The notes beneath the pieces were generated by a model. The model did no database searches. It was not told the origin of the DNA and was given only the letters and a program-made list of their open reading frames with translations. The position numbers and the translations under genes are program-made. Shown piece after piece: positions 61,642 to 64,000 of a stretch of DNA of 64,000 bases. Position 1 is the first letter of the stretch. Each line of letters starts with the position of its first letter. This stretch comes from Haloarcula taiwanensis (GTDB taxonomy: Archaea > Halobacteriota > Halobacteria > Halobacteriales > Haloarculaceae): the NCBI GenBank assembly GCA_002844335.1, contig CP019155.1, positions 372,001-436,000 on the forward strand, read 5' to 3'.

Positions 61642-62307
61642 TTAAAGCGACACCACGCCCAGTTCGAACACTGAGAGGTAAATCTGCCCGCCGCCGGCGA
61701 GTATCATCACGACGGCTGCGATCTGGTGTATCCGTTGCAGGTACTTGCCAAAAGTGCGCCAGATGCCGATGCCAACGCCTGCAAGGAGTGTCACGCCGAC
61801 AAGCGGAAGCGCGACCCCGAGCGCGTATGCCGCTAGAACGAGAGCGCTCACGTGAACTGGCAGTGCAAGCGCCTGGGTGACTACGCCGAAGAACAGCGGC
61901 ACGACACAGCCGGCTGCGGCGATTGCATACACAGCCCCAAACACGCCGAATCCAGTTACTGACGCTGGTCGCTGTGGCAGCGGGACGTGGAGTTCGGGCT
62001 CGCGGTTCAGGAGCATCGCAACGCCGAACACGGCCAGAGCGAGTCCGATCACCGGTTCGAGTATCGGGAGTGCGTTCTTTAGTGGCTGCCCGAGAGCGAG
62101 GACGAGCAGCGCAACGAGGGTGAGCGCGACAAAGGCTCCGCCAGCAGCGGCAGTTGCGGGTGGCAGCATACCGACATTCCCGTCACTTTCGCGCATGTAA
62201 TATCCGACGTACCCCGGGAGAAGCGGGAACGCACACGGGGCGAAGAACGTCCCGACGCCGGCGCTCGCGGCGAACACGAGTGTCCCGAGTACAGCAACGC
62301 CAGCCAT
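61642..62307 (-). CDS. ccdA: CcdA/DsbD-like thiol-disulfide membrane transporter
   Basis: The 221-aa membrane protein has six hydrophobic segments and the CcdA cysteine pair: Cys25 in FFAPCAFPLLPGY and Cys134 in AAAGCVVPLFFG. CcdA passes reducing equivalents from cytoplasmic thioredoxin to exported thioredoxin-like proteins. I use the ATG at 62307, which follows the stop of the TlpA-like gene by one base; upstream codons in this frame belong to that gene's shadow. It is the third gene of the Sco/TlpA/CcdA operon. Confidence 0.9.
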   Translation of the reverse strand: MAGVAVLGTLVFAASAGVGTFFAPCAFPLLPGYVGYYMRESDGNVGMLPPATAAAGGAFVALTLVALLVLALGQPLKNALPILEPVIGLALAVFGVAMLLNREPELHVPLPQRPASVTGFGVFGAVYAIAAAGCVVPLFFGVVTQALALPVHVSALVLAAYALGVALPLVGVTLLAGVGIGIWRTFGKYLQRIHQIAAVVMILAGGGQIYLSVFELGVVSL

Positions 62308-62308
62308 C

Positions 62309-62836
62309 TTACACCAGCGCGTCAAGTTCGTCTCGAAGCGTTTTTTCATCGGCAAGCCCGCTGTGACCGAACTGGACGATACCGTTCTCGTCGACAATCG
62401 CGATGTACGGAAGTCCGTCCGCCCCGAACGCCGCCAGCAGTTCGCTTCCGGGGTCCAGTCCGACAGTCCAGGCACCGCCGTTGCGATTCCACCATTCGCT
62501 GATGTCTGCCCTCGTCAGAGTCTCACTCGGCCGTTCGTTCGTCACTGAGACGAATGACACGTCGGCGTACTCAGGTCGGATCGCGTCGAGAATCTTGAGC
62601 TGGTCGTCACAGGGCGCACACCACGTGGCGAACAGGTCGACCACTGTGACGGTTCCCGGCGTCGGCACGCGTGTCTCGCCTGCTGACGAGCCGCGTGCAC
62701 CGAGGGTTTCCACACGGACCGGAAGCTGGTCTGTGTCCCGGGACTGGATACCCGACAGGCCATTCTGTGCAACCCAGAGACTCCCGCCAGAGAGGCCGAG
62801 CCCGGTTATCGCCGCGACGACCTGCCGACGGTTCAC
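62309..62836 (-). CDS. TlpA/ResA-like exported thioredoxin
   Basis: The 175-aa protein has an N-terminal RRQ-containing signal or anchor (MNRRQVVAAITGLGLSGGSL) and a thioredoxin fold with the redox pair Cys73-Cys76 in FATWCAPCDDQL and the cis-Pro loop GLPYIAIVDENG. TlpA-type proteins reduce disulfides in apocytochromes or copper-site proteins outside the cytoplasm. It overlaps the Sco gene by 4 nt and precedes ccdA, its probable electron donor. Confidence 0.88.
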   Translation of the reverse strand: MNRRQVVAAITGLGLSGGSLWVAQNGLSGIQSRDTDQLPVRVETLGARGSSAGETRVPTPGTVTVVDLFATWCAPCDDQLKILDAIRPEYADVSFVSVTNERPSETLTRADISEWWNRNGGAWTVGLDPGSELLAAFGADGLPYIAIVDENGIVQFGHSGLADEKTLRDELDALV

Positions 62837-63510
62837 GCGTTTCTCACCGTCTTCAGGTCGGCAATAATACTCTCTACGTCCGGTGACTTCGAGCGATACG
62901 CACGCTCGACGAACCCATCAGCGTTGACCAGTAGGGTCAGGGCTGTGTGCGTGAACATGTACATATCCATGTCCTTGGGTGTAGTCCGCTGGAACATGAC
63001 TCCGAACTGGTCCTGTATGATAGCCTTGGCTCGCTGCTTCGACGCTGGTCGAAGGAACTGCCAGTTCTCGCTATCAACGTTGACGTTCATCTTGTCAGCA
63101 TACGCCGCGAGTCGTTTTGCGGTATCACGGACGGGGTCGAATGTCATCGGGAGGAACGTGACCGAATCCGCATAGCCGTTGTTCTGTGCGTGGCTCTGGA
63201 TGTTTCGCTGCGTCGAGATGAGAACTGGACACACAGTCTGGCAGTGGCTGTAAAAAAACGTGAGGAGAGTCGGCGTTTCAATGTCTCGCAACGGGACCTT
63301 GCGTGCCTCGGTCGGTGTGGCGACACGTACGTCCGGGATTTGCTCACCCCAGGCGGGATACGGAACGTCGCTGCTCTCGAACTCCCGGTCGGGCTCTTCG
63401 AGGACGACATCTGGGTTCGAATCGCCGAAGCGACTACCGCCAAGACACCCGGCGACTCCGACAATTGTTCCAACCGCACCCGTCGACTTGAGAACCGTCC
63501 GTCGGCGCAT
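62833..63510 (-). CDS. SCO1/SenC-like copper chaperone lipoprotein
   Basis: The 225-aa protein starts MRRRTVLKSTGAVG with a Tat-like leader and lipobox VAGC (Cys22). The SCO fold has the copper ligands Cys90 and Cys94 in YSHCQTVCPVL and His188 in MFTHTALTLL. It would deliver copper to the CuA site of cytochrome oxidase at the outer face of the membrane. The frame is open to 63612 but the ATG at 63510 is the one that gives a leader. It heads the operon with TlpA- and CcdA-like genes, a set that fits oxidase assembly. Confidence 0.9.
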   Translation of the reverse strand: MRRRTVLKSTGAVGTIVGVAGCLGGSRFGDSNPDVVLEEPDREFESSDVPYPAWGEQIPDVRVATPTEARKVPLRDIETPTLLTFFYSHCQTVCPVLISTQRNIQSHAQNNGYADSVTFLPMTFDPVRDTAKRLAAYADKMNVNVDSENWQFLRPASKQRAKAIIQDQFGVMFQRTTPKDMDMYMFTHTALTLLVNADGFVERAYRSKSPDVESIIADLKTVRNA

Positions 63511-63951
63511 ACACGGTGCTTGTGCCCTCGAATATTTGGAGAATCTGGTGTGACTCTCGTAAACAGCCGTTCGCCGGCGTTCGTGTGAACTCTGGCTGTG
63601 AGTGTGTAGCAATGCTACAGAGTTCCCAGTCTGCGGCTGTTTTCAGCTCCGGCTGAGTTCATATAATCCTGCGTGCTTAATAGGTCAGGACACTACCAAT
63701 CTGCTGCGTGATGGGGTGGGTGAGATTATCAACAATCATGGGATATCCACATCTAATATAACCAAAACTAACTGGACGGCTGATTGAATTTTTATTTGTC
63801 CTATGTACACTTATATCACTGTTCTCTACTGATATGTGGTTGTCTATCGGAACTACGTATTTGGATACTGTTGACTCTCGTCTGAAACTGTACGTTCTAA
63901 ATATCAATCGTCCGAACACTTATGTGTAATCTATCCGATACTGTAGCCGTA
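63511..63951. other. divergent intergenic region
   Basis: About 440 bp, AT-rich in its right half. It holds the promoters for the Sco operon (minus) and for the gene at 63952 (plus). ACTTATGT near 63918-63925 is the likely TATA for the latter. No gene seen. Confidence 0.4.
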
Positions 63952-64000
63952 ATGCCAGAAACGAAGTTCGAGGTAGATGTCGACAGTGCGCCAGATGAAC
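63952..64000 (+). CDS. start of an unidentified gene (cut by window edge)
   Basis: A frame beginning MPETKFEVDVDSAPDE runs off the window after 16 codons. The ATG lies about 30 nt after a TATA-like element, consistent with a leaderless gene. The fragment is too short to identify. Confidence 0.45.
   Translation, partial: MPETKFEVDVDSAPDE

Overview
The window is chromosomal DNA from a halophilic archaeon of the class Halobacteria, most probably Haloarcula or a close relative. The genes are GC-rich and encode acidic proteins. Many starts are leaderless, with an archaeal TATA box about 25-30 nt upstream. Secreted proteins carry twin-arginine leaders, often with a lipobox. The set includes haloarchaeal hallmarks: an rdfA-like gene, an archaeal SMC-related protein, DUF1616 and GbsR-type regulators. 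A 122-nt 5S rRNA gene at 61333-61454 differs at only a few positions from the Haloarcula marismortui 5S sequence as I remember it. I recognise no insertion sequence, CRISPR array or tRNA.

Layout. 1-3.0 kb is a folate one-carbon block: the start of folC, formate-tetrahydrofolate ligase, and a cyclodeaminase/cyclohydrolase. 3.3-5.3 kb holds two overlapping Tat lipoproteins of unknown function. 5.6-8.2 kb holds rdfA tail-to-tail with an SMC-related ATPase whose nucleotide-binding motifs are degenerate. 8.4-12.5 kb is a complete fructose-type phosphotransferase operon in the order EIIC-EIIA-HPr-EI-EIIB, preceded by two tandem palindromes. 12.6-36.4 kb is a surface polysaccharide or glycan region. 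It has five glycosyltransferases, WecB/WecC-type nucleotide-sugar enzymes, a sugar epimerase, a heparinase-like protein, a sulfatase-fold enzyme, two paralogous right-handed beta-helix proteins and integral membrane proteins. Its intergenic DNA is unusually AT-rich. 36.8-42.5 kb is a hydroxy-acid block: glycerate kinase, a LarA-like racemase, a LutB-type iron-sulfur protein fused to a CCG domain, and LutC. 42.9-43.9 kb is a HEAT-repeat protein. 44.1-48.9 kb is DabA/DabB (inorganic carbon uptake) next to an Lrp-family regulator. 49.2-51.7 kb is a pair of Tat lipoprotein iron-type binding proteins behind an iron-box-like operator. 51.8-54.1 kb is a sugar transporter and a fructosamine-kinase-like gene. 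54.2-55.8 kb is a divergent pair of HTH regulators around a palindrome, then a V4R-like protein. 56-60.9 kb is an ABC export system flanked by envelope proteins. 61.3 kb is the solitary 5S rRNA gene with its own promoter. 61.6-63.5 kb is a Sco1/TlpA/CcdA copper-redox operon. A partial gene begins at 63952.

Functionally the window combines sugar uptake (PTS, MFS), oxidation of lactate-like hydroxy acids, one-carbon metabolism, bicarbonate accumulation and respiratory-oxidase assembly with a large envelope-glycan locus. The strongest unusual signals are the orphan 5S gene, the beta-helix gene split from its Tat leader, the SMC-like protein lacking both catalytic Walker residues, the Thr-for-Cys sulfatase-fold enzyme, and the two helically phased palindromes in front of the PTS operon.
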